Below, piece by piece: positions 37,101-48,267 of a stretch of DNA of 64,000 nucleotides (position 1 is the first letter of the stretch; the number at the start of each line of letters is the position of its first letter). A program made the translations under genes and the position numbers. The stretch is from Caldicellulosiruptor changbaiensis (GTDB lineage: Bacteria > Bacillota > Thermoanaerobacteria > Caldicellulosiruptorales > Caldicellulosiruptoraceae): the NCBI RefSeq assembly GCF_003999255.1, contig NZ_CP034791.1, positions 1,156,501-1,220,500 on the forward strand, read 5' to 3'. The notes under the pieces are model-generated. The model worked only from the letters and a program-made list of their open reading frames with translations. It was not told the origin of the DNA and did no database searches.

Positions 37101-38171
37101 ATGCCAAAGAAAGAACTAACTACAGATTTTCAGGAATTATTTTCTGCAATTGATGAACTTGAGAGGGAATATAAGATTGAAAGAGAGTATATCTATTCTG
37201 TTTTAGAATCTGCACTTTTAACTGCTTATAAGCAGGTAAGAGGGATAAGGGACAAGAACCTTTCAAATGTAAAGGTTTCAATTGACCCTGAAAAAGGCGA
37301 TGTGAAAATTTTTGAATACAAAAAAGTAGTAGAAAATGTAAAGGACAAAAGAAACGAAATCTCGGTGGAAGATGCACGGAAGATTGACAAACGCTATCAG
37401 ATTGGTGACATTGTTGCAATAGAGGTTCCAATCTCAGACTTTAGCCGAAAAGCTGCAATGACGGTAAGACAAACAGTTATAGGAAAGATAAGAGAGAAGA
37501 AAAGAAATATCATATTTGAAGATTATTCAGCCAAGATTGACAATATTGTAACAGGGGTTATTCAGAGAATAGACAAGAAAAATGTCATTGTTGAGATAGA
37601 AGGTGGGAAGGTAGAAGCAATACTTCCAATGGAAGAGCAGATACCAGGTGAGGAGTATAAGCCGGGGACAATGATGAAGTTTTACCTTGTGGATGTCAGG
37701 ATTCCCCCAAAAGAGAAAGAACCAATTGTTTATCTTTCAAGAACACATCCAAATTTGATTAAAAGACTTATGGAAAATGAAGTACCAGAGATTCAAGAAG
37801 GGATAATCGAGATAAAAGGGATTGCAAGAGAGGCTGGGTCAAGGTCAAAGGTTGCAGTTTATTCTAACAGTTTAAAGGTTGACCCTGTGGGTGCTTGTAT
37901 TGGCGAAAAGGGAATAAGAATTCAGAATGTGCTAAGGCATCTTGGAAGTGAAAAGATTGATATAGTGAAGTGGAGCAATGACATAGGTGAGTTTATCAAA
38001 AATGCGCTCAGTCCTGCGGAGGTTGTTCATATTGATTTGAATTTGGTTGAAAAAAAGGCATTTGTACTTGTTCCAAATGACCAGTTATCGCTTGCTATTG
38101 GGAAAGGTGGACAAAACGCACGGCTTGCGGCAAAGCTCACTGGTTGGAAGATAGATATAAAGGGTAAATAA
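37101..38171 (+). CDS. nusA: Transcription termination/antitermination factor NusA
   Basis: 356 residues with the N-terminal RNA polymerase-binding domain, an S1 domain ([20 protein letters not shown]) and two KH domains ([40 protein letters not shown]). It lacks the acidic repeats found in proteobacterial NusA, normal for Firmicutes. AAAGGGGG precedes the ATG. Confidence 0.97.
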   Translation: MPKKELTTDFQELFSAIDELEREYKIEREYIYSVLESALLTAYKQVRGIRDKNLSNVKVSIDPEKGDVKIFEYKKVVENVKDKRNEISVEDARKIDKRYQIGDIVAIEVPISDFSRKAAMTVRQTVIGKIREKKRNIIFEDYSAKIDNIVTGVIQRIDKKNVIVEIEGGKVEAILPMEEQIPGEEYKPGTMMKFYLVDVRIPPKEKEPIVYLSRTHPNLIKRLMENEVPEIQEGIIEIKGIAREAGSRSKVAVYSNSLKVDPVGACIGEKGIRIQNVLRHLGSEKIDIVKWSNDIGEFIKNALSPAEVVHIDLNLVEKKAFVLVPNDQLSLAIGKGGQNARLAAKLTGWKIDIKGK

Positions 38172-38189
38172 AGTGAGTGGGGTGAAAAG

Positions 38190-38477
38190 GTGCAAGAATA
38201 TGTCCCACACAGAAAATGTGTTGGTTGTCAAAAGATAAGACCAAAATACCAGCTTTTGAGGATTGCTAAAAATAATGAAGGTATTTTCATAGATGAAAAA
38301 CAAAGGCTACCCGGAAGAGGAGCATATCTATGCAAAAATGAGGAGTGCTTGCATCTTGCGATGAAGAAAAAGGGGCTTGAGAGATCTTTGAAGGTAGCTA
38401 TTCCGAAGGAGTTTTATGACGTGGTTGAGAGGTTTTTTGCTGAGAATTTTAAAAAATCGGCGGAGGTGTCAGAATGA
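38190..38477 (+). CDS. rnpM: YlxR/RnpM-family RNA-binding protein (DUF448)
   Basis: 95 residues, GTG start. Family hallmark [18 protein letters not shown] and GRGAYLC. In Bacillus this protein binds and modulates RNase P RNA. In Firmicutes an L7Ae-like gene often lies between it and infB; that gene is absent here and the stop overlaps infB by 4 bases. Confidence 0.93.
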   Translation: MQEYVPHRKCVGCQKIRPKYQLLRIAKNNEGIFIDEKQRLPGRGAYLCKNEECLHLAMKKKGLERSLKVAIPKEFYDVVERFFAENFKKSAEVSE

Positions 38478-41044
38478 CAAATAAGCTTAGGATATATGAG
38501 TTTGCAAAGCTTTTAGAGATTCAAAATAAAGATTTGATGGATATACTTAATAAGTTAAATATTGAACACAAAAATCATATGAGCGCTTTAGAGGAAAACG
38601 ATATTAACCTTGTTTTAGAATATATCTTGCAAGAAAAGGAAAAAGAACATGCAGAGAAGAGAAGAGAAAGGTTACCAAGTCATAAGGAAGGTCGCTCAGG
38701 TGAAAGACATACAAAGACTCATGATGAGAAAAAACACATAAGACATGGTGAAAAACCGTCTCATCCTTATGACAAGAGAGTAGAACAAAAAGTACCGCAG
38801 AAATCTCAACAAGAGGTTAGACAAAAGCTTGACAGAGAAAGAAGAGAAAAACATCAAGAAGCCATTCCAAGAGAAAGTGGCAAAAAATTTGAGGGCAAAG
38901 AGAAAAAGGCTACCGTGCATGATCAAAAGGTTGTGGAAATCTTTCCACAACAAGAGCCTGAAAAAAGACAGACAGCAAAACCAAAATATGAGGTTACAAA
39001 AGAACAAAAGATTGAAAAAAGATATCAGGACAAAGCCGCAGCAAAGCAAAAAGCTGAAAAGGCTACTAAACACAAAAAGCAGCTATTTCATGTTGATGAA
39101 CTGACTCAAGAAGAGGTTACTGTTGACAGAGAAGAACTTGAAAAGATTGACAAAGAGGTAGAGGATACCTTATTAGAAGAGGAGTACTTGCAAGAAAAGC
39201 ATGTGAGACGTGGCAAGAAAGAGAAGCTCAAGAAAAAGTCAAAAGAACAGAAAGAGGTATTAAAGCTTCAAACAAAAACTCTTCAGGAAGAGAAGAAGGA
39301 AGAGATTGTAAAAATTCCTGAGAAAATTACTGTTGGTGAGTTTGCAAATCTCATAGGTAAGCCTGCTGCTGAGGTCATTAAAAAACTCATAATGCTTGGT
39401 GTGATGGCAAATATTAACCAAGAAATAGATTTTGATGTGGCCTCTTTAATTGCAGAAGACTATGGGTTTAAGGTTGAAAAAGAGATAATAAAGAGCGAAG
39501 AGGAGATACTTTTAGAAGATCAAGAGGATCCACCAGAATCTTTGCAACCACGTCCACCTGTTGTAGTTGTAATGGGTCATGTTGACCATGGTAAGACATC
39601 ACTGCTTGATGCGATACGAAAGACAAATGTTACAGAAAAAGAAGCAGGCGGTATTACACAACATATTGGTGCATCTGTTGTTGAAGTAAACGGTAGAAAA
39701 ATAACATTTTTAGACACACCTGGTCATGAAGCATTTACTGCTATGAGAGCTCGTGGTGCACAGGTAACTGACATTGCAGTCTTGGTTGTTGCAGCAGATG
39801 ATGGTGTTATGCCCCAGACAGTTGAGGCTATAAACCACGCAAAAGCAGCAAATGTCACTATTATAGTTGCTATTAACAAGATTGACAAACCAGAGGCAAA
39901 CCCAGAGAGAGTGAAACAACAGCTTTCTGAGTATGGTCTTATACCTGAGGAGTGGGGTGGAGACACTGTATTTGTAAATGTTTCTGCTAAAAAGAAGATA
40001 GGAATAGACCACTTATTGGAGATGATTTTGCTTGTTGCTGATTTGCTCGAGCTTAAGGCAAATCCAAACAGACCGGCTCGTGGTAGGGTAATAGAGGCAA
40101 AGCTTGACAAGGGAAGAGGACCTGTTGCAACAGTTTTGGTTCAGAAGGGTACATTGAAAGTAGGCGATTATGTAGTTGTCGGTAACACATGGGGAAAAGT
40201 AAGAGCAATGATTGACGACAAAGGGCAGAGAATTAAAGAAGCAGGGCCTTCCATGCCTGTTGAAATTTTAGGACTTGAAGATGTTCCAACTGCTGGCGAT
40301 GAGCTTGTTTGTGTAAAGGATGAAAAAACAGCAAAAACAGTTGCTCAAATTCGCCAAGAGAGACTCAAAGAAGAAAAAATGCAGCAAAGCAAGATTTCAC
40401 TTGATGAACTCTTTGAGAGGATTCAAAAAGGACAGTTAAAAGAACTAAGGGTTATAATAAAAGCAGATGTTCAAGGATCTGTAGAAGCTTTAAAATCGGC
40501 AATTGAAAGGCTTTCAAACGATGAGGTTACAGTGAAGGTAATCCATGCAGCTGTTGGTGCAATTACAGAATCAGATGTGACTTTGGCTTCTGCATCAGAT
40601 GCCATAATAATTGGATTTAACGTAAGACCAGAAGTTGGAGCGATGTCTCTTGCAGAAAAAGAAAAGGTTGATATCAGAATGTACAGAATCATATATGATG
40701 TTATAAATGACATAGAAGCAGCGATGAAAGGTTTGCTTGAGCCTGTTTATAGAGAAGTAATAATTGGTCATGCTGAGGTAAGGCAGATATTCAAATCTTC
40801 ATCTGTTGGCACAATTGCTGGATGTTATGTTTTAGACGGTAAGATAGCAAGAACGTCCAATGCACGAATTATCAGAGACGGTGTTATTGTATATGAAGGG
40901 AAATTGGCTTCGCTCAAAAGGTTCAAGGATGATGTAAGAGAGGTTGCGGCTGGGTATGAATGTGGTATGACATTTGAAAAGTTCAATGATATAAAAGAAG
41001 GAGATATTGTTGAAGCATACGAGATGCAAAAGGTTGAGAGTTAA
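38474..41044 (+). CDS. infB: Translation initiation factor IF-2
   Basis: 856 residues. The N-terminal IF2-N domain is followed by a ~200-residue highly charged Lys/Glu/Arg linker, then a second IF2-N domain ([20 protein letters not shown]). The G domain has [14 protein letters not shown] (G1), DTPGHEAF (G3) and NKID (G4); the C-terminal domains bind fMet-tRNA. ATGA overlap with ylxR. Complete. Confidence 0.97.
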   Translation: MTNKLRIYEFAKLLEIQNKDLMDILNKLNIEHKNHMSALEENDINLVLEYILQEKEKEHAEKRRERLPSHKEGRSGERHTKTHDEKKHIRHGEKPSHPYDKRVEQKVPQKSQQEVRQKLDRERREKHQEAIPRESGKKFEGKEKKATVHDQKVVEIFPQQEPEKRQTAKPKYEVTKEQKIEKRYQDKAAAKQKAEKATKHKKQLFHVDELTQEEVTVDREELEKIDKEVEDTLLEEEYLQEKHVRRGKKEKLKKKSKEQKEVLKLQTKTLQEEKKEEIVKIPEKITVGEFANLIGKPAAEVIKKLIMLGVMANINQEIDFDVASLIAEDYGFKVEKEIIKSEEEILLEDQEDPPESLQPRPPVVVVMGHVDHGKTSLLDAIRKTNVTEKEAGGITQHIGASVVEVNGRKITFLDTPGHEAFTAMRARGAQVTDIAVLVVAADDGVMPQTVEAINHAKAANVTIIVAINKIDKPEANPERVKQQLSEYGLIPEEWGGDTVFVNVSAKKKIGIDHLLEMILLVADLLELKANPNRPARGRVIEAKLDKGRGPVATVLVQKGTLKVGDYVVVGNTWGKVRAMIDDKGQRIKEAGPSMPVEILGLEDVPTAGDELVCVKDEKTAKTVAQIRQERLKEEKMQQSKISLDELFERIQKGQLKELRVIIKADVQGSVEALKSAIERLSNDEVTVKVIHAAVGAITESDVTLASASDAIIIGFNVRPEVGAMSLAEKEKVDIRMYRIIYDVINDIEAAMKGLLEPVYREVIIGHAEVRQIFKSSSVGTIAGCYVLDGKIARTSNARIIRDGVIVYEGKLASLKRFKDDVREVAAGYECGMTFEKFNDIKEGDIVEAYEMQKVES

Positions 41045-41068
41045 AATATAAAGAGGTGAAAACATAAG

Positions 41069-41482
41069 ATGCAGTTTGAAAGGGCCGACAGAGTTGCTGA
41101 GGAAATAAAAAAAGAGATAAGTGACATAATACAGCATGAGCTTAAAGACCCCCGGATATGTGCAGAACTCATAAGTATAGTAAAGGTCAACATGAGTAAA
41201 GATTTAAGATATGCAAAAGTCTTTGTGAGTATTTTTGACAAAAATAAGGATAATATTACAAGTACTATGAAAGCTTTAGAAAATGCCAAACCTTATATAA
41301 GAAGAGAGATTTCTCGAAGGATAAACTTGAGATTTTCACCAGAGATATCATTTGAGTTAGATGATTCAATTGAATATGGTGCTCGAATTTCAAAAATCCT
41401 CAATCAATTGAACATTACAAAGAATGAGGAAGAGGAAGAAGGAAAATCTTTAGATGAAAGCGAAGGTGAACAGGAGAATTGA
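41069..41482 (+). CDS. rbfA: Ribosome-binding factor A
   Basis: 137 residues with the KH-like RbfA fold: RADRVAEEIKKEISDIIQHE, KDPRICAELISIVKVNMSKD and YIRREISRRINLRFSPEISF. It assists 16S 5'-end maturation. An acidic tail rich in Glu ends the protein. Overlaps nrnA by 4 bases. Confidence 0.95.
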   Translation: MQFERADRVAEEIKKEISDIIQHELKDPRICAELISIVKVNMSKDLRYAKVFVSIFDKNKDNITSTMKALENAKPYIRREISRRINLRFSPEISFELDDSIEYGARISKILNQLNITKNEEEEEGKSLDESEGEQEN

Positions 41483-42435
41483 TAGAGAGCAAGATTATAA
41501 ATTGTCTTTTGAACTCAAACAAAATTGCAATTGTCTCACATGAAAATCCTGACGGTGATTGTATTGGTTCTATGCTTGCCTTATACTTAGCCTTGACAAA
41601 GAAGGGCAAAAGTCCACGGATGTTTTTAAAAAACAATGTCCCAAAGAATCTATCATTTTTACCTGCTGCGAACAAGATAGAGATTAAAGATGAGATTGAT
41701 GAAATGTTTGATGTTTTGGTGTTATTAGACACTGGTGAGCTTGAGAGAACTGGTATAAAAAATATTAAAAGTTGTTATAAAAAACTGGTCAATATTGACC
41801 ATCATGTAACAAGTGAAGGGATTGGAGATTATTACTATATAAATTCATCTGCTGCAGCAACTGGCGAAATTGTATATCAGTTGGTAAAGCTTATGGGCAT
41901 TGATAACGACAAAGATATAGCAACTTGTCTTTATACAAGTATTTTTACAGACACAGGTGGATTTAAATATTCAAATACTACATCAGTAACACATCAAATT
42001 GCTGGCGACCTTATAAATATGGGTATTAACTTTGTGTATATTGTAAATAAAGTGTTTGACGAGATGAGTTTATCAAAGTTTAACCTTTTAAAGGATACTT
42101 TGCAAACTTTAGAGCTCTTTGAAGAGAACAAGATAGCATTTTTGACAATTACGAAGGAGATGTTCGAAAGAAACAACGCATCTCGAGATGAAACAGAGAA
42201 TATTATAAACTTTGCAAAGAACATTGAAGGTGTTGAAGTGGCTGCCCTGTTCATTGAAGAAGACAGCAGAATAAAAGTAAGTCTTAGATCGAAATATTAT
42301 CTTGATGTAGCAGCCATTTCAAAAGAATTTGGAGGCGGCGGCCATCCTAGGGCAGCCGGTTTTAGTGTAAGTAACTTAGAGTTAAACCAGATAAAGAATA
42401 ACCTATTACTGAGGCTCAAAAGTGATGTTAAATGA
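41479..42435 (+). CDS. nrnA: NrnA-type oligoribonuclease / pAp phosphatase
   Basis: 318 residues, TTG start overlapping rbfA. DHH motifs: HENPDGDCIGSMLALYL, LLDTGELERTG, and DHH in NIDHHVTSEG. The DHHA1 domain ends with GGGGHPRAAG. It degrades short RNAs and 3'-phosphoadenosine 5'-phosphate. Conserved position between rbfA and truB. Confidence 0.95.
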   Translation: MIESKIINCLLNSNKIAIVSHENPDGDCIGSMLALYLALTKKGKSPRMFLKNNVPKNLSFLPAANKIEIKDEIDEMFDVLVLLDTGELERTGIKNIKSCYKKLVNIDHHVTSEGIGDYYYINSSAAATGEIVYQLVKLMGIDNDKDIATCLYTSIFTDTGGFKYSNTTSVTHQIAGDLINMGINFVYIVNKVFDEMSLSKFNLLKDTLQTLELFEENKIAFLTITKEMFERNNASRDETENIINFAKNIEGVEVAALFIEEDSRIKVSLRSKYYLDVAAISKEFGGGGHPRAAGFSVSNLELNQIKNNLLLRLKSDVK

Positions 42436-43295
42436 ATGGAATACTATTGGTTGATAAACCAGTGGGACTTACTTCTCATGATGTTGTTGAGTATGTAAGA
42501 AAACTCTTTAAAACAAAAGTTGGGCACTGCGGAACACTTGACCCATTTGCAAGTGGACTTTTAGTGCTTTTGATAGGTGAGGCAACAAAACTTTCATCCT
42601 TCTTCACCAAAACAAAAAAGACTTATATAGCTACAATCCAGTTTGGAATTAAAACAGATACACTTGACATAACGGGGAGAGTGCAGTTGCGGAATAATAT
42701 CTTCATAGAGCAAAGTGAAATTGAGGATTGCCTAAAAGACTTAAAAGGAGAGGTAGAACTTTCAGTTCCTATCTACTCTGCAAAGAAAGTAAATGGTAGG
42801 AAACTATACGAGTACGCAAGAGAGGGAATTGACATTGAAATTCCAAAGATTAAGAGTATCATATATAGTATAGAGATGATAAATTATTGCTATCCTTATA
42901 TGACATTTGCTGTTGAGTGCAGTCATGGCACATATATAAGGAGCTTGGCTGAAAAAATAGCAAATAAGCTTTCTACTGTTGCCACTTTGGTTCAGCTAAG
43001 AAGGGCAAAAAGTGGGGTTTTTGATATCAAGGCTGCTTCTTCATTGGACTTTATTTCAAAACACAGTATTATTCCTTTAGAAAATCTGATTTCCAATGAA
43101 ATAGTTGTGAATGAGTCTGCATATAAAAAGCTAATAAATGGCAATCCTTTAACAAGGAAAGATATAAAAGAAGTTAAATTAAATAATAGTCTTTTTGAAG
43201 ATTTTTATAAAATCAATATGAAAGATACTTTTTTTGTTTACAAAAGAGAGGGGGATAGATTTAAATATCTATTGAAGGTGGAAAATTACAGATGA
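42432..43295 (+). CDS. truB: tRNA pseudouridine-55 synthase
   Basis: 287 residues. N-terminus GILLVDKPVGLTSHDVVEYV; catalytic Asp in GHCGTLDPFASGLLVLLIG; YIRSLAEKI in the C-terminal part of the core. It modifies U55 in the T-loop of tRNAs. ATGA overlaps at both ends show tight coupling. Confidence 0.97.
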   Translation: MNGILLVDKPVGLTSHDVVEYVRKLFKTKVGHCGTLDPFASGLLVLLIGEATKLSSFFTKTKKTYIATIQFGIKTDTLDITGRVQLRNNIFIEQSEIEDCLKDLKGEVELSVPIYSAKKVNGRKLYEYAREGIDIEIPKIKSIIYSIEMINYCYPYMTFAVECSHGTYIRSLAEKIANKLSTVATLVQLRRAKSGVFDIKAASSLDFISKHSIIPLENLISNEIVVNESAYKKLINGNPLTRKDIKEVKLNNSLFEDFYKINMKDTFFVYKREGDRFKYLLKVENYR

Positions 43296-44209
43296 ACATT
43301 TATCAGAGGATACTCACGAGAGATGATGCGCCAGCAGTTGCTTTAGGATTTTTTGATGGTTTTCACATAGGGCATAAAAAATTATTTGAGGTTTTAACTT
43401 CAAGTGCTAATCAGTGCAAAAAGGTAGTTTTTACTTTTAAAAATCACCCTGACAAATTGCTTGGGCTTGACACCAAATATATCCTTACAAACAATGAAAG
43501 GTTAGAATTTTTTGAAAAGTATGAAATTGATGATGTATATTTTATTGAATTCAACAAAAAATTTATGCAGATAGACAAAGATAGGTTTATTGAAGATATC
43601 TTGATTAAAAAGCTAAATGTTTCCTTGGTAGTAGTGGGATATGACTTTACATTTGGCTATAAGGCTGAAGGAAATAGCAAATATCTATGCGAAAAACTCA
43701 AAAACTTTGGCAGAAAATGTGTAGTCATTGAACCAGTCAAGTACCAGGGACAGGTTGTAAGCAGCACACTCATTCGAAACTTGATAATGGATGGCAATAT
43801 AAAACTTGCAAATTTGTTGCTGGGTTATAACTTTTTTATCAAGGGCATTGTCAAAAGAGGAAACAGATTGGGCAGAAAAATGGGTTTTCCAACTCTTAAT
43901 ATAGGATTTGACAAAAACAAGGTTGTACCAAAAAATGGAGTATATATAACAAATACAATTATAGACAACAAGAGGTATCTTTCGCTTACAAATGTAGGTC
44001 TTAATCCTACGGTGTCAAAAACTCAGAACATAAAAATTGAGACTCATGTTTTGGATTTTGAAAAAGAAGCATATGGTAAGGAGATAACTGTTGAGTTCAT
44101 TAGTTTTATTCGAGATGAAAAAAAATTTGTCAATTTACAAGAACTCAAAAATCAGATTAACAAAGACATTGAATATGTAAAAGCTCTATTTTGCAAAGCA
44201 AGCATATAG
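43292..44209 (+). CDS. ribF: Bifunctional riboflavin kinase / FAD synthetase
   Basis: 305 residues. The N-terminal nucleotidyltransferase carries LGFFDGFHIGHKKLF and VVSSTLIRNLIMDGNI; the C-terminal flavokinase domain has GNRLGRKMGFPTLNI and KNGVYIT. It converts riboflavin to FMN and FAD. Last gene of the long operon. Confidence 0.96.
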   Translation: MNIYQRILTRDDAPAVALGFFDGFHIGHKKLFEVLTSSANQCKKVVFTFKNHPDKLLGLDTKYILTNNERLEFFEKYEIDDVYFIEFNKKFMQIDKDRFIEDILIKKLNVSLVVVGYDFTFGYKAEGNSKYLCEKLKNFGRKCVVIEPVKYQGQVVSSTLIRNLIMDGNIKLANLLLGYNFFIKGIVKRGNRLGRKMGFPTLNIGFDKNKVVPKNGVYITNTIIDNKRYLSLTNVGLNPTVSKTQNIKIETHVLDFEKEAYGKEITVEFISFIRDEKKFVNLQELKNQINKDIEYVKALFCKASI

Positions 44210-44235
44210 ACATCCCAAAAGATTTTTGTTACAAT
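44207..44235 (+). promoter_or_regulatory. Promoter of rpsO
   Basis: TAGACA (44207-44212), 17-base spacer, TACAAT (44230-44235), partly inside the ribF stop. It gives a leader of about 90 bases. Confidence 0.72.
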
Positions 44236-44241
44236 ATGCTA

Positions 44242-44329
44242 TGTGTTAACCTGAGTCCTTGTTAGAGGATACTCCCAGCCTTTAACAAAGATTCAGGCAT
44301 TTAAAAAGGAAAAGGGAGGTGTAAAGAGA
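44242..44329 (+). promoter_or_regulatory. Structured rpsO leader (S15-type)
   Basis: The leader folds as a long hairpin: CCTGAGTC (44250-44257) pairs with GATTCAGG (44290-44297), continuing into TTGTTA/TAACAA, with GAGGATACTCCC in the apical loop region. Ribosomal protein S15 commonly represses its own translation through such a leader. The assignment is by position and pairing only. Confidence 0.6.
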
Positions 44330-44596
44330 ATGCTCACAAAGGAACAGAAGCAGGAGATAATCAAAAAGTACCAGCTTCATGAATCTGACACTGGTTCTCC
44401 AGAGGTTCAGATTGCTCTTTTGACAGAGAGAATAAATAGGCTAAACGAGCACCTACAGATTCATAAGAAAGACTTTCATTCAAGAAGAGGTCTTTTGAAG
44501 ATGGTAGGTCAGAGAAGGAAACTTCTCAACTATCTGAAAGAATATGATATAAATAGATATCGTGAGCTGATTGAAAAATTAGGACTCAGAAAGTAA
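44330..44596 (+). CDS. rpsO: 30S ribosomal protein S15
   Basis: 88 residues, full length. Signature [20 protein letters not shown] and [20 protein letters not shown]. It binds 16S rRNA helices 20-22. AAAGGGAGG precedes the ATG. Confidence 0.98.
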   Translation: MLTKEQKQEIIKKYQLHESDTGSPEVQIALLTERINRLNEHLQIHKKDFHSRRGLLKMVGQRRKLLNYLKEYDINRYRELIEKLGLRK

Positions 44597-44607
44597 AGTC
44601 ACAAAAG

Positions 44608-44635
44608 TGGAGCGGTGTAGCCGCTCCATTATTTT
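44608..44635 (+). terminator. Terminator/attenuator between rpsO and pnp
   Basis: TGGAGCGG / CCGCTCCA 8-bp stem with a 5-base loop followed by TTATTTT. It probably sets the rpsO:pnp ratio or provides a processing site. Confidence 0.8.
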
Positions 44636-44653
44636 AGAGAGAGGTGGTTGAGT

Positions 44654-46759
44654 TTGGAAAGTAAAATTTATAAAATGGAGCTTGCAGGAAGGGAGCTGAG
44701 TTTTGAGATTGGTAAATATGCACTTTTGGCGAATGGAGCAGTGCTTGCAAGATACGGTGACACAGCTGTTTTAGTAACTGCTTGTGCTTCAGAAAAACCG
44801 AGAGAGGGTATAAACTTTTTCCCATTGACAGTTGACTATGAAGAAAGACTATATTCTGTGGGAAAGATTCCAGGTGGGTTTATCAAAAGAGAAGGAAAAC
44901 CTTCTGAAAAAGCAATTCTGTCTGCAAGATTAATTGACAGGCCAATACGTCCTCTTTTCCCGAAAGACTTTTATCATGATGTATCTGTCATCGCAACAGT
45001 TTTGTCAGTTGATCCTGACAATCCACCTGATGTTTTGGCAATGCTTGGCTCATCAGTTGCTCTATCAATATCTGATATTCCATTTGAAGGTCCAACAGGC
45101 TCTGTGTTGGTTGGGTATGTGGATGGAAAGATTGTAATCAATCCTACAGCAAAGGAAAGAGAAGTCAGTAAGCTACACCTTGTTGTATCTGGCACAAAAG
45201 ATAAAGTAATGATGATTGAGGCAGGTGCCCAGGAGATTTCAGAAGACATAATGCTTGAGGCTATTATGACAGCTCAAGAGGAGATTAAAAAGATTGTTGA
45301 GTTTATAGAGGGAATAGTAAAAGAAGTTGGAAAGCCAAAGATGCAATATGAAAAAAGAGTAGTTCCTGAAGAGATAAAGCAAAAGGTAAGAGAACTTGCA
45401 TATGAAAAAGCATATCAGTATGTTCAGATACCAGATAAGATAGAAAGAGATAAAAAACTTGATGAACTGAAAGAAGAGGTTTTGAAGGTATTTGAGGGCG
45501 AGACAGAAGACACACTCCTTTTGGTTGACGATGCGCTTTACAACCTTGAAAAAGAGATTGTTCGAAAGATGATTGCTGAAGAGGGTAAGAGACCAGACGG
45601 ACGCAAATTTGATGAAATCAGACCTCTATATGCTGAGGTAGGAATTTTACCGAGGACTCACGGCTCAGCCCTGTTCAAAAGAGGTTATACTCAGGTTCTG
45701 ACAGTTGCAACACTTGGAACAAAAGGTGAGATGCAATTTTTAGATGGGCTTGAAGAAGAAGAGGCAAAAAGGTATATGCATCACTACAACTTTCCACCGT
45801 ATTCAACAGGGGAGTCAAAACCTGTAAGAGGACCTGGTAGAAGAGAGATAGGACATGGTGCTTTAGCAGAGAGGGCTCTTGAGCCTGTTATACCTTCAGA
45901 AGATGAGTTCCCGTATACAATAAGACTTGTATCAGAAGTTTTAACATCAAACGGTTCAACTTCACAAGCAAGTGTATGTGGAAGCACTCTTGCACTAATG
46001 GATGCTGGTGTTCCTATAAAAGCACCTGTTGCAGGAATATCAATTGGTCTTATTACAAAAGAAGATGGAAGCTTTATCACACTTACTGACATTCAAGGAA
46101 TAGAGGATTTCTTTGGTGATATGGATTTTAAAGTGGCTGGGACTCGTGAAGGTATAACTGCAATCCAACTTGATATAAAAATCCATGGTTTGACAAAAGA
46201 GATAATTGAAAAGGCGTTATATCAAGCAAGAGAAGCAAGACTAAAGATTTTAGACTTTATGCAAACAGTTATTGACAAACCGCGAAGTGAGCTTTCACCA
46301 TATGCGCCCAAGATATTTAAAACTACAGTTGACCCAGAAAAGATTCGCGATATTATTGGTCCTGGTGGTAAGATGATTAATAAAATCATTGCAGAGACAA
46401 ATGTGAAAATCGATATAGAGCCAGATGGTAGAATATTTGTTGCAGCACCTGATGATATGTCAGGTAACAGAGCGATTAGTATGATAGAAGGTATAGGTCG
46501 TGAAATTGAAGTAGGCCAGTTCTTCTTGGGTAAAGTTACAAGAACAGCTTCATATGGGGCGTTTGTTGAGATATATCCTGGTAAAGAAGGGCTTGTCCAT
46601 ATTTCTCAGCTTGACAACAAGAAACTTAAATCGGTTGATGAGGTTGTCAAAGTAGGAGACCTTGTATTAGTAAAGGTTATTGGAATTGACAGACTTGGCC
46701 GAATTGCACTTTCTCGAAAGGAAGCTTTAAATGTCACATATTCGCGAAAAGCAAAATAA
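44654..46759 (+). CDS. pnp: Polyribonucleotide nucleotidyltransferase
   Basis: 701 residues from TTG 44654, 7 bases after GAGAGGTGG; another TTG two codons earlier sits too close to that site. Two RNase PH domains ([24 protein letters not shown]-like segment [12 protein letters not shown]), a KH domain ([17 protein letters not shown]) and an S1 domain ([15 protein letters not shown]). It performs 3'-5' phosphorolysis in RNA decay. Complete. Confidence 0.97.
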   Translation: MESKIYKMELAGRELSFEIGKYALLANGAVLARYGDTAVLVTACASEKPREGINFFPLTVDYEERLYSVGKIPGGFIKREGKPSEKAILSARLIDRPIRPLFPKDFYHDVSVIATVLSVDPDNPPDVLAMLGSSVALSISDIPFEGPTGSVLVGYVDGKIVINPTAKEREVSKLHLVVSGTKDKVMMIEAGAQEISEDIMLEAIMTAQEEIKKIVEFIEGIVKEVGKPKMQYEKRVVPEEIKQKVRELAYEKAYQYVQIPDKIERDKKLDELKEEVLKVFEGETEDTLLLVDDALYNLEKEIVRKMIAEEGKRPDGRKFDEIRPLYAEVGILPRTHGSALFKRGYTQVLTVATLGTKGEMQFLDGLEEEEAKRYMHHYNFPPYSTGESKPVRGPGRREIGHGALAERALEPVIPSEDEFPYTIRLVSEVLTSNGSTSQASVCGSTLALMDAGVPIKAPVAGISIGLITKEDGSFITLTDIQGIEDFFGDMDFKVAGTREGITAIQLDIKIHGLTKEIIEKALYQAREARLKILDFMQTVIDKPRSELSPYAPKIFKTTVDPEKIRDIIGPGGKMINKIIAETNVKIDIEPDGRIFVAAPDDMSGNRAISMIEGIGREIEVGQFFLGKVTRTASYGAFVEIYPGKEGLVHISQLDNKKLKSVDEVVKVGDLVLVKVIGIDRLGRIALSRKEALNVTYSRKAK

Positions 46760-46760
46760 C

Positions 46761-46806
46761 AAAGAAAGCATAAACCATAAAAAGTGGCTTATGCTTTCTT
46801 TTATTT
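46761..46806. terminator. Bidirectional terminator between pnp and the exporter genes
   Basis: AAAGAAAGCATAA / TTATGCTTTCTTT, a perfect 13-bp stem with T-rich flanks on the plus strand. It lies between convergent genes and can serve both directions. Confidence 0.85.
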
Positions 46807-46807
46807 T

Positions 46808-47260
46808 TTATTTCCCAAATTTTATCTTTTGAAATACTTTGAAAATCCAGTTGAATGATGTAACAAGCATTAAGGCAATTGCAATACTTCCTGCAATTAA
46901 AAGTGTTTGAATTCCTGTTTTTATTGCGGTGTCAAAATTATTTTTTATAAGTGCAGTCATTGTATTATACATCCCCGCACCTGGAACAAGAGGTATAATG
47001 CCTGGTATAAGAAAGATTGGAACAGGATTTTTTAGAAGTCTTGCAAAGATTTCTGAAAATATGTTCACCGTTAAGGCAGCAAAAAATACACCTATAATAG
47101 GAGAAAAATTTGACCGTAAAAATATTATGTTTACAAACCAGCCTATCATACCACTTATGCCACAAAAAATCAGTGTTTTTTTAGGTGAATTTGTCAAGAT
47201 TGCAAACGAGAAACTCACCAAAAACGCTGAAATTAATTGAAACCAGAAACTTTTTTCCAA
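46808..47260 (-). CDS. ThrE-family exporter, small subunit (DUF3815)
   Basis: 150 residues with four membrane helices and the family motif PIFLIPGIIPLVPGAGMYNT. It corresponds to the C-terminal half of single-chain ThrE threonine/serine exporters. The two halves are encoded by adjacent genes here, 23 bases apart, so they most likely form one transporter. Confidence 0.88.
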   Translation of the reverse strand: MEKSFWFQLISAFLVSFSFAILTNSPKKTLIFCGISGMIGWFVNIIFLRSNFSPIIGVFFAALTVNIFSEIFARLLKNPVPIFLIPGIIPLVPGAGMYNTMTALIKNNFDTAIKTGIQTLLIAGSIAIALMLVTSFNWIFKVFQKIKFGK

Positions 47261-47283
47261 GGTTTGCTCCTCCTTAGAAAATC

Positions 47284-48036
47284 CTATTTTAAAATACTTA
47301 GAGCAATTCCTGCTCCAGCTGCGATAAAGATAGCTATTAAAAATGCCTCAACTCCTCTTGCAACACCTGAAAGAAGGTCTCCAGCAATTGTATCTCTTAT
47401 TGCATTTGTTATTGCAACACCTGGGGTCATAATCATAACAGAGCCAATAATTATCTTATCTAAATTAATTCCAAGGTGAAAATTTACGGTTATTAATGCC
47501 AAGGTGGCTGTAGAGAATCCACCTATTATATAAGAAATAAAGTAAGATAGTTTTCGCAAATTTAAGATATTCAATATAGCTTGTGTAAATAAACCCACAA
47601 AAAAGGCGGAGATTGCATCAACAATTTTCCCACCAAACAATATTGTGGAAAAACAACACACCAAAGCTGCTGCAATTGGTGTCATCGTATTGCTGTAACC
47701 TTTTTTGTTTTGTATGTCATTCAAAATCTTTATTGATTGGGCATAACTATACTCATGCTTTTGAAAATCTCTTGAAAACTGGTTAACAAGAGATATCTTG
47801 TTTAAATCGATAGTTCTGTTCTTTATTCGCTTCGAAATAGTCAAAAAGTTGTTTTCTTCATCTGCAACTGTTGCAACAATTCCAGTAGGGATGACAAAAC
47901 TTTCAGCAAATTTCAAGTTTCCTTTTGAACATATCCTTACCATTGTATCTTCAACCCTGTAAGTTTCAGCTCCGTTTTTTAACATTATCTCACCAGCTAA
48001 AAGTGCAACTTCAATAAGCTCCTTTGGACTCATCAT
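47284..48036 (-). CDS. ThrE-family exporter, large subunit (DUF1212)
   Basis: 250 residues from ATG 48036 (or the adjacent ATG at 48033), with GGAGAGC somewhat far upstream; a start 22 codons earlier has no site. The N-terminal cytoplasmic ThrE domain (LAGEIMLKNGAETYRVEDTM) is followed by five membrane helices containing IMTPGVAITNAIRDTIAGD. Family members export threonine and serine. Divergent from glyA, the serine-glycine enzyme, which fits serine metabolism. Confidence 0.88.
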   Translation of the reverse strand: MMSPKELIEVALLAGEIMLKNGAETYRVEDTMVRICSKGNLKFAESFVIPTGIVATVADEENNFLTISKRIKNRTIDLNKISLVNQFSRDFQKHEYSYAQSIKILNDIQNKKGYSNTMTPIAAALVCCFSTILFGGKIVDAISAFFVGLFTQAILNILNLRKLSYFISYIIGGFSTATLALITVNFHLGINLDKIIIGSVMIMTPGVAITNAIRDTIAGDLLSGVARGVEAFLIAIFIAAGAGIALSILK

Positions 48037-48151
48037 TTTTAATGTTAGCTCTCCTTTTGTTTGATTTTCAAAAGTCTTTAATAAGATTATATAGTACTTC
48101 AAACTATCTTGTGAACATTAAAATTTGTGCAGTGCTTTTCCAGCAAAATGA

Positions 48152-48181
48152 TTGACTTTGAAAGTACAGCTAAAATATAAT
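48152..48181 (+). promoter_or_regulatory. Promoter of glyA
   Basis: TTGACT (48152-48157), 18-base spacer, TATAAT (48176-48181); the leader is about 80 bases. A second -10-like TATAAT lies near 48205. Confidence 0.68.
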
Positions 48182-48267
48182 ATACACAAGGACAATTTTA
48201 GTGTATAATCATAAATTGCAAACATTGTATATAGGAAATAAAAAAATATTCAGAAAGGGGCATGCAA

